Under the pieces are notes generated by a model. It saw nothing but the letters and a program-made list of their open reading frames with translations. It searched no databases and was not told where the DNA came from. Shown piece after piece: positions 48,717 to 61,239 of a stretch of DNA of 64,000 nucleotides. A program made the translations under genes and the position numbers. Origin of the DNA: Camarhynchus parvulus (lineage: Eukaryota; Chordata; Aves; Passeriformes; Thraupidae); NCBI RefSeq assembly GCF_901933205.1, contig NC_044573.1, positions 28,517,493 to 28,581,492 of the forward strand. Reading direction: 5' to 3'. The stretch's first letter is position 1; the number at the start of each line of letters is the position of its first letter.

Positions 48717-50069
48717 ATCTCCACAGGCATTAACATCCCTGGCTAAGACTCTTACGTGCCATAAAACCAATAATTCACCCCAGCTGGTAACCTGATGAAG
48801 TAGCAGTAAGTCACTGTTTCTGCTGGGTCTCTAATAAAAATAGTTCAGATCATTTCACTACTGAGCACTATCTCCCTTCTGAGTCCAAGATCTCACACAA
48901 TTTTTCAAGGAGGAATAAAACCCCATGACAGAAGAGTTTTTATAAATACTTCTAAGTTGTATTTACCATGTTAAATATACTAATTAAAAAAAGAAAAAAG
49001 TGGGGACACAACAATGTAACAAAAACTGTATTAAAATAAATGCCTCAAATATATATTTTTAAATGTCTCTAGAATTACTGACTCGGCTTTTCTTCAGAGC
49101 TTAACCTTCATAATGAGTCTTTATCTCTGTTTCCTTTCTTCCTGTCCTCATTCCTGGCATACTTTTCATACTTTTTCTATTCTGAATCTTCAGCATGAGA
49201 ACCGGAAATGTGATTATCACTTCATTATTCTACTGGGCAAAAAAGCAAAATAACAGCAGTATTTCTAAGAAAATAAATATCCCACTGATAGTATACTTCA
49301 ATTAATTTGCTCAGTTACATTCATCCACCTCAATACAGAGGTCTAGTGGTATTTCCATTCTCTTTCTTGCCTGGCCCCATGCCTGTCTCACCTCCCCTTT
49401 GATTTTTTGAACTTCTTTACATTTCCTCTCATACATTGCAGCCTGACTTTTTGTCTGACTTCTGCAGGAGATTCCACATCAGGTATAATCTTTCTGCTAA
49501 AGACAAGCAGCACCAGAAAAGATGGCAACCATAACGATAAAAGATTTTAGTACCTTGTTTGCCAGGTTTCCAAGTTTGGAATGGTTGAAAAAAAAATTGG
49601 CTCAGATACTGTTACAGAATCCTCTAACCTGACAGTTGCTTTGGAATTCCATCCAAATCCATTCAAATTCCATCCATCTGAAACTGGATTCTATTCCAGC
49701 TAAAGTCAAAGAAATGTATTTATGTGAAGAAAAAAATGTAGCTAACAGATACAGGCAATAAAATTTAACTGAAATTTTTATAAGATTAAAAGTGTTTCCA
49801 GAAAAAAGTAATATTTCTCAATCCATTTTTAATGGAAACTACTGGGTTGTTTCACCTGAACCATACAATCTACCACCTGCAATTTTACCTTGCCAAATTC
49901 ATCTTTGTAATTATAATTATATGCAAAATCAAAATATTTCCCCAATATAATTGACAAATCAACATTTTTTGATTACAGAAATGTAATCTTGATTGACTAT
50001 AATAAAATACATTACAGATATTACATTTTAAAACAGTGTTAATAGCAAAAAATCTAATTCTGTACTGGT
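48717..50069. other. AT-rich non-coding DNA, no gene seen
   Basis: No gene. A degenerate CCATCCAAATT-type repeat lies near 49648-49680. The remainder is A/T-rich with no recognisable repeat family. Confidence 0.5.
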
Positions 50070-50610
50070 TCTCTCAGGAGAGCAGACCTTGACTTTTTCA
50101 GGGTCATGCTGGGAGGAATACCTTGGAGATACCTCTCTTCCTAGATAGAAGTCCAGGAAAGCTGGATGATCTTCAAGGATCAGCTCCTCCAAGCTCAAGA
50201 ATGGTCCATCCTGACAAGCAGCAAATGGAGCAGAGGTGGCTGGAAACCTCCATGGATGAGCAAGCAGTTCCTGCTAAACTGAAGCATGAAAGGGAAAGGT
50301 GCAGAAGGGGGAAGCTGAGTCAGATGCCCTGACAGGAATATCGAGGCTCTGCCAGAGCATAGAGGGATGGATGAGATCAGGAAAGCCAAAACACAGCTAG
50401 AATTTAATCTGATGAGGGACATGAAGGACAACAATAAGAGCTTCTGAAGGGATATCAGCTATATCTGTGAGCATGGGAAAGCTAACATATCCCCTCTTTG
50501 TGGGGAGAGATTAGTGTCAAGAAAAATAGAAATACACAATGTTCTCAATGAGAAAATGGAAAGGGACAACTTGAATGCTATCAAAATTAAGGCTTCAGTA
50601 ACATCCTCCA
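50070..50610 (+). mobile_element. CR1 LINE internal ORF2 fragment (endonuclease-RT linker), sense
   Basis: The sequence begins 'ctctcaggagagcagacctt', then 'ggaaagctggatgatcttca' and 'agctcaagaatggtccatcc'. It continues with 'caggaaagccaaaacac', 'gaatttaatctgatgaggga' and 'caacaataagagcttctg'. Translation gives ESWMIFKDQLLQAQE, PPWMSK and, after frame changes, an EFNLMRDMKDNNKSF segment. These match the region of CR1 ORF2 between the endonuclease and the reverse transcriptase. Stops and frameshifts break it. It carries neither a 3' terminus nor the RT core, so it is an internal remnant. The open frame at 50123 is in the wrong frame for CR1. Confidence 0.78.
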
Positions 50611-53320
50611 AATATTTCTGAAACAAAATATTTTATAATTTGCTTTTAATCTGAACTTTAGAGTAGAAATATTTAATACCTGAGAGAGAAGACAGAATTT
50701 CAAAACGTCAGAATTCCCAAGAAAGAAATTTCCAGGGTTTGAACTCTAATTTTTTACTTTGACTGCAGTCTGAACTTTCTATGTGGATCACAGTCAAATC
50801 CACAGTTTTGTGGATTATAGTTTATTTCTTTCAGCCAAGAATTATTCTAAAATACAGGTTAAAATATGTTGGTAATTTCTCATAATCATTTAGAAAAAGT
50901 TCCATTCCTACCCTTTGATTTGGAATAAAACTTTAAAGTTCCCAGTTTTGAATTACTACAAAATGGGCTTTTTGTCACCCCCAAGAAAATTCGTCTGGCT
51001 CTGGCTAAGTAATACAGCTTTGAAAAAGTTAAATTTTATCATTTCCTAATTGGTGAAATGACTGATTTAGCAGCTTGTCATTTTGTAAAGTCTTTGTGGT
51101 TTTTTTCCCCTGCAATTTAGTTATTGTAAAAATGGTGTAAATGCAACCAGAAACTGCAACATTTTAGAAAAATGTTCTAAATTACCATAAATTAAGGGCC
51201 TCAGTAGTGATAGTAACTCAAAGAGTATCATGGATTAAAGTTCAGGTGTTGATCTTCCTGGCTACAATGTAAACAAACTTGGACAGTTACAGAAGTGGCT
51301 TCTGAGCAGTTCCATGTGCAGATGTGTTTACAGGTGCACACATAAAGAATGTCACCTTACAATAAGGCATCACCCTTCCTCCCTCTCTTCCTCAAAGCTG
51401 GTTTCATTTACAGAAGAGGTTTAAAGCTTATTGCTTCAAGTCTGGTGCAGTAAATACTCACAGCCTTTTCTCAGATGCATACACTCCCAAAAGTGCATTT
51501 AGTCTCAGGTGCACTAACACCCTCATCATTCCCATCTCTTGAAGAGCAGGAAATTATTTACTGAGTGAAAGAGGTTCTCCACAATCAAAAGGAAGATGCA
51601 AAGACAAAACCAGAAATCATGTTCACCTATTAGAGACCAAAATAGGAAACAAAGAGCAACCAATTGCAAAATAACCACTTAGAAAGCAACAAAACATGTT
51701 TTATCTGTAGCACTGAATGTGTTTTACAAGCAAAGCCAGAATATTTATGCCCATTTAAAAAAACAGGAGGACATGCAGAGGTGAAATGGAGAATGCCACA
51801 GATGACATGGCAAACAGGAAAGAAAACTCAGATACAGTCACTGGGTAATGCTGTCTTTTTAAAGAGGAAATTTAAAGGTGTCATCTGGGCATCCCCACCA
51901 TCAACATCAGACAGCTCCCAGACACAATGTGATGTAAGGGACACACCTTGGAAAGAACAACTTCTCATCTGGGGTTAAACAGGGAAAACACAGACCACAT
52001 AAATCACAATAAATTCCAGAAGCATCTTTTTGTATTTTTCAGAAAATCAGTAACAGCTGTCAGTTTGACTGTGCTTTGGGGATGCAACGGAGCAGGTCAG
52101 GTTGATGTCTGCTGAGGATACAACTGGCCTGCAGAATTTCAGCATAAAACTAGTGAACCTGGTTGAGTAAACAGCTTTTCTCAGTCAAGGGTGAAGAAAG
52201 TTTAGTAAATAGAAATTACATATTTGTGTTTGCTTTTTCTATGCAAAAAACCGCAAATCAGCCCAAGAATGATAATATTTATATGCTTATATACAGACAC
52301 AGTAGCATCTGCACACAATTTTTAAATAGGATACTAAGATTTGTCACTTTAGCTTGGTTCTTAATGGCTCTTTATAGCATTTATTAATCATAAAAGTAGT
52401 AGTGTTTCATTTCTATTGACAATGTGCTTTAAAGAGTGTAAGAAATCATCCCCATCTTAAAAGGACAAAAACCCAAGACATATTAGAAGTTCCCTACTGG
52501 AAGGGATTTTTTGTCCTTTTTTTGCCCCTAATTTTGCTCCACTACTTTTAGATGCTCCTGTCCTAGTCCTCATTAAAAGAACAGGAGAACTTTTTTCATA
52601 GGCAAAACCTGAAGTTCTAGCTTCTGACCAGAGCTAAAGTTATTTCACTTAAAATTGTACTGGCTTTATTCATCAAGGGCTTGCTTTCTCAGTCAGCTTT
52701 TGGACAAGCACCTCAACCATAAATTCACTTCAAAAATCCCCAGTGCTGCAGCCTGGCAGTCCGACAAGCCCCCAGTCTGTTACTCAGGTATCTATCTCTG
52801 AGAGCCATCATGCTCCTATGACCTCATCTTCCACTGGATAAAAGCAAAAATAACCCTTTGTAATTTGTCCTTTGTTCCCTAAGAGTGTGGATTCCTTTCA
52901 TTATAGTTTCTGTGTCCCACCTGCAATTAAATCATCTTGATTTTCAAAGCCGCATACCAGGGATGAAATTCCTAACAGCCTTTATAAACTGAAACCAGTT
53001 GGTGATTAGCATACCTTTATTGGACCAACCACCATGCATGTCAATTTTTCTTTTAAATCAAGCAGTGATGAGGAGGATGACTCTTAGAAAGAAGCAGGAT
53101 GAAGAAGCACAGGCTCTCCATGACTCACTGTAGGAGTTTAATCTTTTTTATGAGCTTTGTTAGATTACAGGCACTGAGATTTCTAGAAGTATCAGTATGC
53201 CATTGCTTGTGTCTACAAATTATTATTAATTTCATGTAGCTGCCAAATTAGATAGTCACTGCTCACAGAAATATCTCAAAGTCTCATTTTCAGTGGTGCT
53301 TTTTACTTACAATGCCCTGG
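50611..53320. other. AT-rich non-coding DNA, no gene seen
   Basis: The stretch 50690-50760 ('gaatttcaaaacgtcagaat' then 'agaaatttccagg') has the AAATTTC texture of the possible old element near 9 kb. Open frames up to 104 codons (51664-51978) are unrecognised. No other repeat can be named. Confidence 0.5.
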
Positions 53321-53324
53321 GAAG

Positions 53325-53458
53325 GTGCTAAACCATTGGCAACATAACTGTCTCTTGCAGAGGGGTAGAAGTTGACAGACTAAGGGAGTCATCCAAGGCC
53401 ACAAAACAAAATCTATTGCCAGGTCAGAGTTGAACCCAGATGACCTGGATATTATTAA
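53325..53458 (-). repeat. MIR-type SINE relic, antisense
   Basis: Read on the minus strand the order is 'ccaggtcatctgggttcaac', 'tctgacctggca', 'gtggccttggatgactccc', 'ttagtctgtcaacttctacc', the same order as MIR 'ccagactgcctgggttcgaa', 'tcccggctctgcca', 'gtgaccttgggcaagttac', 'ttaacctctctg'. A B-box-like GGGTTCAACTC from the tRNA-derived head is still visible. Divergence is high, as expected for an element that predates birds. It could alternatively be a related CORE-SINE. Confidence 0.5.
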
Positions 53459-56089
53459 AGTCTTCTGTGGATTGATCAAGTAATTGATGTTTTCCATTTA
53501 ATCTGGTTGCCCATACAGCACACACAGTACACTAAGTACTTGAGTTTTTAGCAGAACAACATGTTTTCTATGTATGTGAGTTAGGTGCGGTTTAAGACTA
53601 GGAAACAGCTCCAAGATAATGATTTAAAAACAAACAAACAAAAACAGTAATATATTCCACATTTTCATTTTGCAGGTTTGAAAGCAAATTTGAGTAGTTC
53701 TGATGATGACCACATAGAAGACAATTTGCGTTGCCAAAAAAATTTTGACAGAGTTGCATTTGTGAGGCAGCCAACAGAGAGAAGGTAGAATCTGATTAAA
53801 TCTCCATTTAAATAAATACCTAGTGACCAGAGATAAAAAAGAGAACTAGAAAAAAAAAGTGATTTATAATATAAAGTATTACAGAAAGCCATGGCCCTCC
53901 CAAAACCTGCAAATGCAGTAGTCCAGGATAAGTTCCTTTCCAGGAAACAAGTGTTCATTTGACAGAGCATCAATACCCAGCTTTAATAGATTTAATTTAC
54001 AGTCTGGCCTCATGAAGGAGGGTCCAGAAAGACTAAGAACACATTAGGAGTAAAAACATCAATGCATGCCTGTAAAGAATCTGGGATTGAGGCACTATGA
54101 GATCAGAATAATCCCAAACAGAGGACCTGCCAAAAAGAGGGAGAAAAAAATATAGAGAACTGTCAAAGAGCAAAAGAAAAAAAATATGAGCCAATTCAGC
54201 AGATATGATTGGAGATTAGGAAGAATAAATAGAGACTGACACACTTCTACGAAACACTCAGTATTCACAGTGAAAATGACATCATATAAATAAAGACAGA
54301 TTTTTGAATAAGCAACAAATTGTGGAAACAGAGATGGAATAAATATACTAAACCTGTAAATTGGGCCCCATCCTGAATCAGTGACTTTCTTAAATTCTTG
54401 ATTCTGTTAAGAAGAGCTTGCAGCCTGACTATATCCCAAACTGGATATGCAGCCATTTACTTCTCACTATAATAACAGTTCTGACATTCTTGCCACCTTA
54501 AATAATTCGTTGTTCACCTTGTTAAAAAGTCTGCATTGATCTCTTCAGAGCAAGAGCATAAGAAAACAAGCATACACAGAACAGAAAAGTCAATAAAAGT
54601 CACTCCTCAAATCTGTTTGGAGACATGAAAACTGTTTTTCATGTGCTTGTGAAAACATTTAACTTTTTGTTCTTTCAGACATTGTCATCATAGCAAAGCA
54701 TTTTTGGCTTTCACAAATTCCCAGGGTCTCAGTCTCTCAGGTGACTGAAACACAGCCACATCCTGCAGCAAGGATAACAGTACCATTCCTCTCCTGCAGC
54801 TCCAGAACAGTTGACTTCCACCACTAGCTTCATTCCAGAGCTGATGAATGCAGATCAAAATGGGTCTGTCTCTTCCAGGTTGGGGCAGGAGGATGAAGTA
54901 GGAAACTCCATTAAATGCTCCTTCCTAAGAATTTCTGTTTGCCTGAAAACTCTTGGATCCCCACTGATTGAAACTTTTGCACAGACTTTCAAAGCCTGGA
55001 GGAGAAAAAAGAATAAAAGGCCTTAATTACTAGCTTTGCAAAATGACAGGGATCTTTAATTTTAATTGATTTGCATAATTTAGGCTTAATTTTGTATTTT
55101 AAAATGCTTTCCAGGATTATATGTTATATATTTAAGTAGGAATTGTAAGGAAGGTTAAGAGTAAGAGAGGTTTAAAGCTGTGAAGCTGGTGAGGGAGAAG
55201 TCTGACTACTGTGCAAACAGTGGCCAGCAGCATAAGTTAATGTACACAGTGATGCTGACAACATAGCAATAATTTTCATATCAAGATGTAATCTGATATT
55301 TAATCTTTTACTGAAGGCTGTTTGTTCTACTTTACTATCAGAAGCTCAGAGCTGAGGTAAAGTTACCCATAGTGATTTGAATGGGAAATTCTCTCCCTGT
55401 AGCAAACAGCTACCAGAGTTTGCGTTTCTGTTTGCATTAGCCGTAGTTCCCTCATCTTTTTCCAGATTTAGAATTTTGTTATAAAGCACCATCTTCCTTT
55501 CCTGGACACTTAATTTTGATAAGGACTGGGATGTTTGGGTGCTTTTCAAGCAAGATCCCAGTGCTCAGAATATGGGATACTGCATGTGCAAACCTTATGT
55601 CGGTTCCCCATAGGTCACCCCACAGTTCAACTGAGAGATCCAGAGAGATTTTCCAACCACTGTCACAGACTTGCAATTAACAGAAGCTTTCTTATTGTTC
55701 TTTGGTTTTTTACTTTCTTGTCCCAGAAGTAAAATCTACCCCCAGCACATGTCAATTTCTAATTCTCCAATCTCCAATGAAGTTTTTTATCGGGTGGCTT
55801 TAACATTAACGAGAGAAGCTATTACATATTGACTTCAGTCAAGCGGCAGCGATTTTAATTAACCTTCATCCCATGTTAAACTATGTTAGGAAGTCAGAGA
55901 GAAGAAATTCAGCTCATTCTCACCTTGTTCTTGTGTCCCACATTTATGACAGTAGCAAACAGGGTGTGTGGTGAAGAGCAAGTCCTCTGATGAGCAGAGA
56001 TATTCCCTGCTCAAGACAAAGTGAACTAGATCTTGTTGAAAAACACTGTCAGTGGATATAATTATAGAAATACATGTTTATTCAATTTC
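53459..56089. other. AT-rich non-coding DNA, no gene seen
   Basis: An AAAC repeat lies near 53628-53646. Open frames up to 102 codons (53665-53973, minus) are unrecognised. No named repeat is visible. Confidence 0.5.
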
Positions 56090-56290
56090 TTAGAGCTGGT
56101 AATATCTGGGATTAAAAAGCAGGTGGAACTCTGCCCCTGTAATTAACCTGTCTAGACGGGCAGCTTTATGGCTCCTAAACAGAACTCTGACTCTTAATCA
56201 ATTCACAAAGAAGCAATTGTTTACAGGTAAGCAGGGTAGTCTGGGATATTGATGCTGGGTTTAATTGTTCACTCTATCCCAAATTTTCTT
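56090..56290. promoter_or_regulatory. Possible enhancer-like motif cluster
   Basis: Within about 120 bases lie GGATTA (56109, OTX/PITX-like), GCAGGTGG (E-box CAGGTG), TAATTAA (56140), TTTATGG (56165, CDX/HOX-like), TAATCAATT (56195), CACAAAG (SOX/TCF-like) and TGTTTAC (56218, forkhead). The last runs into CAG|GTAAG at 56226. The block carries no repeat signature. The motif names are standard binding cores, and function is inferred only. Confidence 0.25.
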
Positions 56291-58869
56291 GTGCATCACT
56301 GATCAAATCACTGAGACTGTGTGTCCTAGGTCAGTGGAACAAGGATAAATAAGAGTTCCTTATTTCTGGGATGGGTAGCGACAAAAGAATCTGAGGTTTC
56401 TTTAGGTGCACAGGCATACCTAGTGTACATTTCTCTCAAAGAAGTTAAACCTAGGGTTTTTTTGTTTTTTTTTTTTTTAAATCACTTATGAGCATTTCCA
56501 GCTTTTCCTCTTCTGCTGACAGCAATAGCAAAGATACAAGTGACTAAATGCACTTGCACCCTCCCCTTCATCCTTTGGGCTCTTTCCTGTCAGTTCATGA
56601 CTGATGTGTGTATGAAGATCCAGAGCCTTTTAAGCATGGCAGGAGGAATAGTTGCTTCAGTTGCTTGTGCAACCCAGAAAACTTTAATGGAAAAAAAATT
56701 AATTGAGCTGTCTACTCAGCTTCTCACTCAACCTCCCACCTCTGCAGGAGCAGCAGAGTCTCTAAGAAAAAACAGTAAGAAAATACTTAAGGGCCACCTG
56801 TGTAGCCTTTCACTATTGCAGAAATCCAGGTCTCTGTCAGAGTTGCTATGACTCTTTGACATCAAATTTCCCAAAATCCCAAATAGTTATGTTTTCCAAA
56901 GCAAAGGAAGAGGATTTGGCTGGGAGCATTCAGCTACACAGCTGCGACGTAGCAAGTATAATTGGCTCTGTTGTTCCTCTTTAGTTAATATTTTATTTTA
57001 CAGGTTGAGGACCAACGATGTCCTTTTCGAAAACACAACTATTTCTTGAGTTCTTTCCATGTCCAGAGGTCAAAAATTATCTACTAAATTCAATTTCATT
57101 GACTTTTTAAATTTACTTTCAGGAAAGAATATTATGTGGAATTCCCCAATCAGCTATCCATTCCAGGGTAAATCTCCAGGAAATTTCAATTATATATCAC
57201 ACTTCATATCTATGTTTTTATTTTGTCCTTGGAAATCAGTTAATCTTGCTTTATCTAGGTGCTTCCCAAAGACAAATGTTTGGCTGATAAACCATAAATG
57301 TAATGATGAGTAGTTAGCATTCCTTTTCCTCAACAAACAAAACAAAAAGGAACAGAGGAAAACACCTGTCCCATGGCGGACAGATAAAAAGTTGAAGTTT
57401 CTATTTTTAAATTTAAATTCCTCTTCTGTGATTAAAATATTACCCAAAGTAAAACCTCATTTCATTTTCACTGCCACCTGCTATTTCCCCACCATGAACA
57501 AATAGTTTCATATTAAAAATTCTGACTGTGTCTAGAGAAGACAAATGTCATCAGATTATAAGACCCAAGGGCCTGATTTGATAATGAGTTTTCCCCATTC
57601 CACATTAAAATACTAAATAAGTAAAAATATTTTGGAAATTATTTCTACTCTAAAACACAGACCAAAAAAAGCATTCATTTTATCAGTGCTAGACTGACTG
57701 CCTAAACTAAAATAAAACATACAGTTTTCATTGAGCTGTAATGATGAGTTGACCTCCTTCATTTGCCTGTTAGAAGTCTTCAGCTGTTGTTGAATCAGTA
57801 AAATTGCAGCAGGCCAACCCAGATCTTTGTGTCTACAGCAATTTTGAGTATTTCTGGGATACTGCGATTCCCAAAATTCTCCCAAATAGAATAGCAGCTT
57901 AAAACTTTGAGAGAGAGGACACACTTGATTTAACAATATATTTAGTCCTGTTTATCTCTCTTTTACGCATATGAATAATCAAAATGAATTAGTGTGATTA
58001 TGGCTATACTTAAAGTTCAATATGTATTTAACTGAATTAGTTAACTACCGACTGAATCAGGACGTGTAAAAAGGGATCTGGATTTTTTTTTTATTATTTG
58101 GTTTTAAAAAAGGAGGAATCAGCATGAAAGAGCTGGCTGGCTTAGCTCTTGAAACCTTCAAGGAGTGCTCACTCTGGAATACAACAGATTTCATGCATAA
58201 AGTGTCTGGGAAAGAGAAGAAACAGTAATTCAAGAAAAGAATCCTCAAAATATCTTTCTGAAGTGCTGCGTTTTCTTTCTCACACTGTTATTTTTCAGCA
58301 TTTTTAAAATTCATGTATTTAATTTAAGAAAGAAAAAGTCTTCCTTATCTATGATTTTATCTTCATAAAGAAAGGATTTCTGAAGCTGCATTGCTGCTGC
58401 TATTTAATATCTCAAATAATAGTGTAAATCCACTTATGACATATTTGTTGATTTTGATACATCAAAAAGTAACTGAAAAGAAAAGCAATAAACAGTTCTC
58501 TGAATACAAGAAATGTAACAATCTAACAGGAATATCAAATATTTCAGGAATAAAATCAACAAATTTTTTTAACTCACTTTTGTCCTAATAATCAAGTGAT
58601 TCTTCTAAAAAACAAAAGCCCTTATTTGTCCTTAAATTCACAACATTTTCTCTGACATAGCAGACAGAAAGCAAAGGACAGATGTTAGTAATCATTTGTG
58701 AGAAAGACAGCATGTCACATTTAATACTTTATGTGTATTTCATGCACATTTCCACATGCATTTTTAAATCTCATCTCATCAACTGCCTTGTAGAACGCCT
58801 CTTAGTCTGTGTATCTCCAGTTTGGCTCTCAGGATGCCATGAAACACTGAGTAGAAAGCTGTGCTAAAG
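56291..58869. other. AT-rich non-coding DNA, no gene seen
   Basis: Long T runs lie at 56458-56479. Open frames up to 107 codons (57613-57936, minus) and 103 codons (56540-56851, plus) are unrecognised. No named repeat is visible. Confidence 0.5.
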
Positions 58870-59115
58870 CACACATTCTGCAAAAAAGCTCCTCTCCCTT
58901 CATCCACAACATCAGTCATTCCTCCCTAGAAGGCACAAATTTGAGCCTGGTAAATCCATGTTGGCTTCTTCAAATCGCCTTCTGGTACTTTATGTGCACA
59001 GAAAGAGCTTTTATCAAGATATGGTCAACAGCTTTTTGGAGGCGGAAGGCCAGCTGATTAGCCTATATTCCAGAATGTACTTGTTAGCTTTCTTAAAAAT
59101 GGGCAGGATCTCAGC
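58870..59115 (-). mobile_element. CR1 LINE internal reverse-transcriptase fragment, antisense
   Basis: The plus strand 'ctctcccttcatccacaac', 'cctggtaaatccatgttggc', 'ggccagctgattagcctata' and 'gctttcttaaaaatgggcag' is the antisense of the N-terminal RT region of CR1 ORF2. On the minus strand it reads LPIFKKANKY, then EYRLISW, corresponding to the conserved 'IFKKG..DPGNYRPVSLTS' block. Stops interrupt it and neither end of CR1 is present, so it is an internal remnant like that at 50.1 kb. The plus-strand frame at 58958-59221 is a shadow. Confidence 0.75.
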
Positions 59116-59318
59116 TACACACTTTAGAAAATCTCCAAACTCACACTCTGGTGCACTACAAAGTTACCTGTGTTTGTCTCTCACTAAAACAAAATGCTTC
59201 CTGTTTTTATATTGCAATTAGCCTTTACAACACCTATTTCCTTGTATCATTATTCCTCTTATAGAAACAACCATAACTCAGCTAGATCTCTCAAGAAACA
59301 AGAGCAGTTTCTTGCATG
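59116..59318. other. Non-coding DNA, no gene seen
   Basis: Short unique stretch between the CR1 fragment and the hairpin. No recognisable feature. Confidence 0.5.
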
Positions 59319-59371
59319 TGCTTATCATTGTTAAGTGCTATGTTATGCAAAGCTTTTAACAATGATAAGCA
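59319..59371. repeat. Perfect 16-bp inverted repeat with 21-nt loop
   Basis: TGCTTATCATTGTTAA at 59319-59334 is the exact reverse complement of TTAACAATGATAAGCA at 59356-59371. Wobble and A-T pairs at 59317-59318 and 59372-59373 could lengthen the stem slightly. The predicted hairpin is about 53-57 nt, at the short end of the microRNA-precursor range, but the stem is perfect and shorter than usual. It could also be an internal-deletion MITE relic. Confidence 0.85.
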
Positions 59372-61239
59372 TAAAGCATCTGACTATGGGCCAGTATTGT
59401 GCAGAAAGCCTGATACTTCTCTGAAATGCAGGACTCTGTGATTTGGGGAACAGTACAGCTCATATGCTTTATGGCGCAGGACATTCTATAGGTGTGACAC
59501 ACATTGGCATGTGTCCCACAGGTCATACACATTGCAGATATGAAATTACAGAAGGAAACACAATAGGAAAATGTGGTTTGGACATCTAAAATGTTGCCAT
59601 CCAGGACTGTGAAATCTCCACTATCTATGTGATTTTAACAGAAAATTGTCAGTCAAATGCCTCTTGGGAATGGTGAGTACTTTCAGATGTGATTCATAAG
59701 GTGCAATAGATAGTGAATGAAAGTTAATGTTTAAAAGACCTATTGAGTTCCACTCCAGTGAAATCTTTCTTATCATCAGAACTCAGCCATGAGACTCAGC
59801 AGAAAAGGAAATTAAATGAAAGTCATGACATCAGATTTCCAAGAAATTACTAACTTCCAGTTCAGTTAGCTCAGCAATCCCCCAAATTAGTGCTGATAAA
59901 GGATGTGTTTCAGGTAAGCTGTAAAACCTAGATCTTAAACTTGTGAAGTTAGCAGTTTCCACAAAGAAGTGTTTTTATTTTACAAAAGCTTGAATCAACT
60001 ACTTTCCCTACTGAGCCTCAGTTTCTGTTACTCACAGTTTACTTGTCATATACAGCTGGAAACTCAGTTCTCCCTCCTTTTCAGTCACTAACCCTTAAAG
60101 ACCTCCTGCCTTTCCAAGAATGACAAAGTAATTGCTCTATCCACTTGATTTTAGAGGGGATGAAGAGATTCTTGTGTACTGCTGGAAGAGGTCTTCATGC
60201 TGAAAGGAGTTTTGCGAGGACAAGGTGGTGTTATTCAACAAGCTGAGAGGACAAAGGATGACAGTGTGAGCAAACAAAGGAGTAAGTGGCTCCAAAATCT
60301 GATATATTTTATGTTCAACCTGCCCCAAGACTGTATTCAAGGCATACATCCAGGCATACCAGCATTACAGCAAAAGGTGTTAACTTAGAGTTTTCTGGAT
60401 GCTACAAAACTTCAATTAGGTCTCAGAACAAGTTGGTTTATTTATATACTGAACTTCAGCATAGACCAGTCATTGTGCATCAGTGGTATCAAAGGTGAGG
60501 TTTTGCAACAGTGAAGTGCATTTCTGAGTCTCTTTGGGTTTTAATGCTCATTGACTTGGACAGGTAATCAATTGCTGCATCTCCAAAGACCCATAGATAT
60601 TGACTTCAGTCTCCAAAAGACTTCACAAAGAGTCATTTGGGGGGGATACTTTCACTTCAAATTTAATTGTGGACTATTCAATCTCTCCAGTAAAATACTG
60701 GAACAAACACTAGATGTCAATGCTCCCTCTGCATTTTTAAATAGAATGCAAATGCTCCTGGCTGAATATGAGGCTCCTAGAAGGATCCCAGCTTGTTCTT
60801 TTTCTCTGGCAGATTCTTTAAATCGTTATGGATTTTATTTCCTTTACAGACAAAATGCATTTCTTCCACAGTTCTCACTCTGCTTCTCCCATAAGACAAT
60901 AACAATACCTCCTTTAGCATTAGGCATGAATCAGCTGTGCAAAGTCTGGAAGAAGGGAGGAGGAAAAATGATACAGCAATAAATTAACTTGATGCTTATC
61001 TCTTGGTTTCTTGCCTACACATCTGATAAAAGGCCAACGGGTAAAAAAGATGGGAAAGATCTATTTTAAACAATGTCTTTTTGTTACACATTACCTAGTT
61101 TGTGCAGCAGATTGGATTATTATTTTTTTCATACTCTGTTGAAAAATGAGTGATAATAACAGAATCAGCAGAATTAATAAACATGAATGACTCAGCTTGC
61201 TTGGTAGTAACCAATACATTGGAATTCCTACTCTTTACA
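59372..61239. other. AT-rich non-coding DNA, no gene seen
   Basis: A TTTCAG|GTAAG motif at 59913 joins acceptor- and donor-like sequences. The plus frame of 143 codons at 60551-60982 is unrecognised and ends in low-complexity Gly/Lys. No named repeat is visible. Confidence 0.5.

Noticed and set aside
60551..60982. 143-codon plus-strand open frame
   Set aside because: No family resemblance, low-complexity end and no context for a gene.
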